This document shows positions 62,501 through 64,000 of a stretch of DNA of 64,000 nucleotides, piece by piece. This DNA is from Marthasterias glacialis (lineage: Eukaryota > Echinodermata > Asteroidea > Forcipulatida > Asteriidae): assembly GCA_911728455.2 (NCBI GenBank), contig OU452219.1, positions 11,870,397 to 11,934,396 of the forward strand, given 5' to 3'. How positions within the stretch are numbered: position 1 is the stretch's first letter; every line of letters starts with the position of its first letter. Under the pieces are notes generated by a model. That model made no database searches. It was not told the DNA's origin and was given only the letters and a program-made list of their open reading frames with translations. A program made the translations under genes and the position numbers.

Positions 62501-64000
62501 TGGGAATGGGTACCTCTGTGAGGGCAAAGACGGTTCTTGTGTTCGTTTTAGCTTTATGCGCTACATATTTGGCAGCACGGGCTGCATACACCCCAGGGAG
62601 CTGCGATGGTTTAAAGAATGAAATAACTGATCAGGGGTAATGATGTTCATGTGCCATGAGTGTGTGTCATGGCAGATACCAACGCTATACAGTTTTAGAA
62701 GCTCCAGAATGCTTAACGGATTGATTTCAAGAGAAATATCAAAATCTTTCAATACGGCTTTTTGCAGTGTACATATACTTCTATCTTCTTCGTCAGATTT
62801 TGTTTTTAAATGTACTTGTATGTATCTGTACGAGTTCTTATCTGACAGTAGAGACCTTTCATCGAACCACTGTTTTTCACAGGTAACCATGCCAGCAAGG
62901 ATAGCATTAAAAACAGTTGTAAAACCTTAAAATCGTTGATTTGGTTTTGTTGTATTTTTCACACAGGTTAACAATGTACTCTGTCGGCTAATAGGTGTCA
63001 CATCCTATCTCACATCTGCACACACCCCAGGTACTAAAATGACTGGCTTTAAGTTTAACAAGACCCTACAAGAACAGCTAGTGAAGTTCATAAATGAGGA
63101 AAAACAGGACTGGGATTTGTACCTGGATGCCATACTCTTCTCATACCGCATTTCAAAACAGGACTCCACTCAAACAACACCGTTCAGCCTTGTGTATGGT
63201 AGACAGGCTCGGCTTCCCCTTGAATTTATCAAGCACAGCAAGACTGACAGGGAGACAAAGTTGGAGAAACTTGATCTAAGTGAGCATATTAATAAGATGA
63301 TAAAGATCCGGAAACGAGCGCTGGATAACACACTGAAGCGGAGAAAGTGTAGCGAGCAAAATCATCTGCAGTACACAGTTGGAGCGCTAGTGCTGATCAG
63401 GAATGCCAAGAAGCACACGCAAAAAGGCTCCATGGTAAGTTTCAACTGGAGCGGCCCGTTCTGCATCCACAAGGTCATCGATGTTGGAAAGTTCCAAATC
63501 TGTAAGACATATGATTGCGCCGAGGTCCTGGACGAGTTGTACGATATTGACAACTTAAAGTTGTACCACCAGAGAGATGGGGTTGGTTTTGATGACAACA
63601 TGGAGGGTTTTGCCGATACCTCAGTTGATGTGTCAACTACACCCCAAACATCAATTGAGGTACTTCCTCAAACAGTCAGTGATATCACAGAAGAATCCCT
63701 CGCATCTATTGAGGTATCAACATGTACCTCAACTCAAACTCAGAATGTGGTAGCAGCACTCAATGAACCCCAAACGGAGGCGTTGCCTGTAATACACGTA
63801 CCCTCCACAGAAACTGAAGTGTTGATTGTGCCCTCAACTCAAATGGAGGCTCTTATTGATATGACTGCTGAGCACCCAACATCTAATGAGGCACCGACCT
63901 CGACACCCATTGTGGTGTCTGCCTTAACCCGAACATCAACGTCAGAATCGCCAACTTCTATGGAGGTATCTCTGCCGACCCAGTCAGGGGAGACTATTAC
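59556..64000 (+). CDS. GIN1/Ginger-type integrase protein, probably domesticated (5' part; runs off the window)
   Basis: Exons 59556-59726, 61586-61767, 62052-62325 and 62967 to beyond 64000, with GT-AG introns and consistent phases; 553 residues visible and no in-frame stop in the last 1,034 bases. Residues about 25-57 match the region before integrase zinc fingers (DTLRRKAKNFTIKDDVMYF). Residues 68-113 form the H2C2 finger (HACH ... GGGHVGRDRT ... FYWRGM ... CRTCDYCQR). The RNase H-like core begins VWHTIGVDLLGPLP (first catalytic Asp, D142). The expected second Asp is E201 (KISEEDSEFV for the usual I-S-D-Q-G-x-E-F) and the expected Glu is F237 (MTGFKFNKTL), at the normal 58 and 35 residue spacings. 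A GPY/F-like region follows (VGALVLIRNAKK, FNWSGPFCIHKV), then a Thr/Ser/Pro-rich tail with irregular repeats. No reverse transcriptase is present. Likely a host gene with a non-catalytic DNA- or protein-binding role. Confidence 0.85.
60415..61262. mobile_element. 848-bp non-autonomous element with ~131-bp TIRs made of a TCGCCCCC minisatellite
   Basis: Left arm 60415-60545 is a run of 'atctcgcccccaaac'-like units. Right arm 61131-61262 is its reverse complement, unit for unit, with the same interruption ('cagcctttgacaat') in both. The ends are GGTCATCTCG and CGAGATGACC. The interior (60546-61130) is AT-rich and has no coding capacity. It sits in intron 1 of the integrase-like gene. No clear short target-site duplication; 'ctcctagaggatgct' on the left and 'ctcctatagatgttc' a few bases beyond the right end are similar. 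Confidence 0.8.
61393..61470. repeat. Short foldback in intron 1 of the integrase-like gene
   Basis: 'ctagggccaatccattggac' is mirrored approximately by 'ctagtgattggccctg', with complementary blocks between. May be a very small MITE. Confidence 0.5.
62358..62620 (+). mobile_element. tRNA-derived SINE (intron 3 of the integrase-like gene)
   Basis: Head 'gttgtggccaagctggttag', B box 'gttggttcaaatcccggtc', then 'acttgcttccttgaggaaaa'. Related to the SINE at 48464 by its tRNA-Leu-like head, but with a different body. Confidence 0.65.

Noticed and set aside
59556..64000. LTR retrotransposon
   Set aside because: Only integrase and flanking domains are seen, the coding region has introns, and no LTR, protease or reverse transcriptase is visible in the window.

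Overview
The window is animal nuclear DNA: intron-rich genes, canonical GT-AG (a few GC-AG) splice sites, tRNA-derived SINEs and very many small inverted-repeat transposons. The repeats (the 'ccaatttcataaagct' MITE family, a tRNA-Leu-type SINE, a 'aacctgtgaaaattt' dispersed repeat), the proteinase K-like array and a conserved FUZ gene all suggest a marine deuterostome, most likely an echinoderm and probably a sea star. That assignment is inference from remembered repeat types; no search was run.

Bases 1-47,600 hold a head-to-tail, plus-strand cluster of five secreted subtilisin-like (S8A, proteinase K-type) serine protease genes. Here they are called A (only its last three exons, 2458-4504), B (11211-16552), C (22942-27780), D (33067-37546) and E (44211-47597). 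B to E share one architecture: signal peptide exon, I9 propeptide exon, propeptide/mature junction exon, Asp+His exon, oxyanion-Asn exon, Ser exon and C-terminal exon. Intron phases are identical and exons are equal or nearly equal in length. The catalytic Asp/His/Ser and oxyanion Asn are all present in B-E, so each reads as an active enzyme of about 377-386 residues. The 5' UTR appears to be split by an intron just before the ATG. D and E come from a recent segmental duplication. A second, nearly exact ~3 kb tandem duplication of the promoter-side flank lies between them and leaves a truncated first exon at 41118.

Bases 49,508-59,232 hold, on the minus strand, a complete ten-exon gene for Fuzzy (FUZ), the CPLANE ciliogenesis/planar polarity effector, predicted at 428 residues. 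It is assembled here exon by exon with all phases consistent. Its introns are full of MITEs and carry CTCF-like motifs.

Bases 59,556-64,000 hold, on the plus strand and head-to-head with FUZ (323 bp apart), the 5' part of a four-exon-visible gene for a GIN1/Ginger-type integrase. It has an H2C2 zinc finger, an RNase H-like integrase core, a C-terminal GPY/F-like region and a Thr/Ser/Pro-rich tail that runs off the window. The second and third catalytic acidic positions are Glu and Phe, so it looks like a domesticated, non-catalytic integrase.

The remaining sequence is intergenic or intronic and rich in MITE pairs with visible TIRs and target-site duplications (hAT-type, TA-type, TTAA-type), palindromic foldback elements, SINEs, poly-G/C tracts and microsatellites. 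No CRISPR, rRNA or intact tRNA gene was seen.
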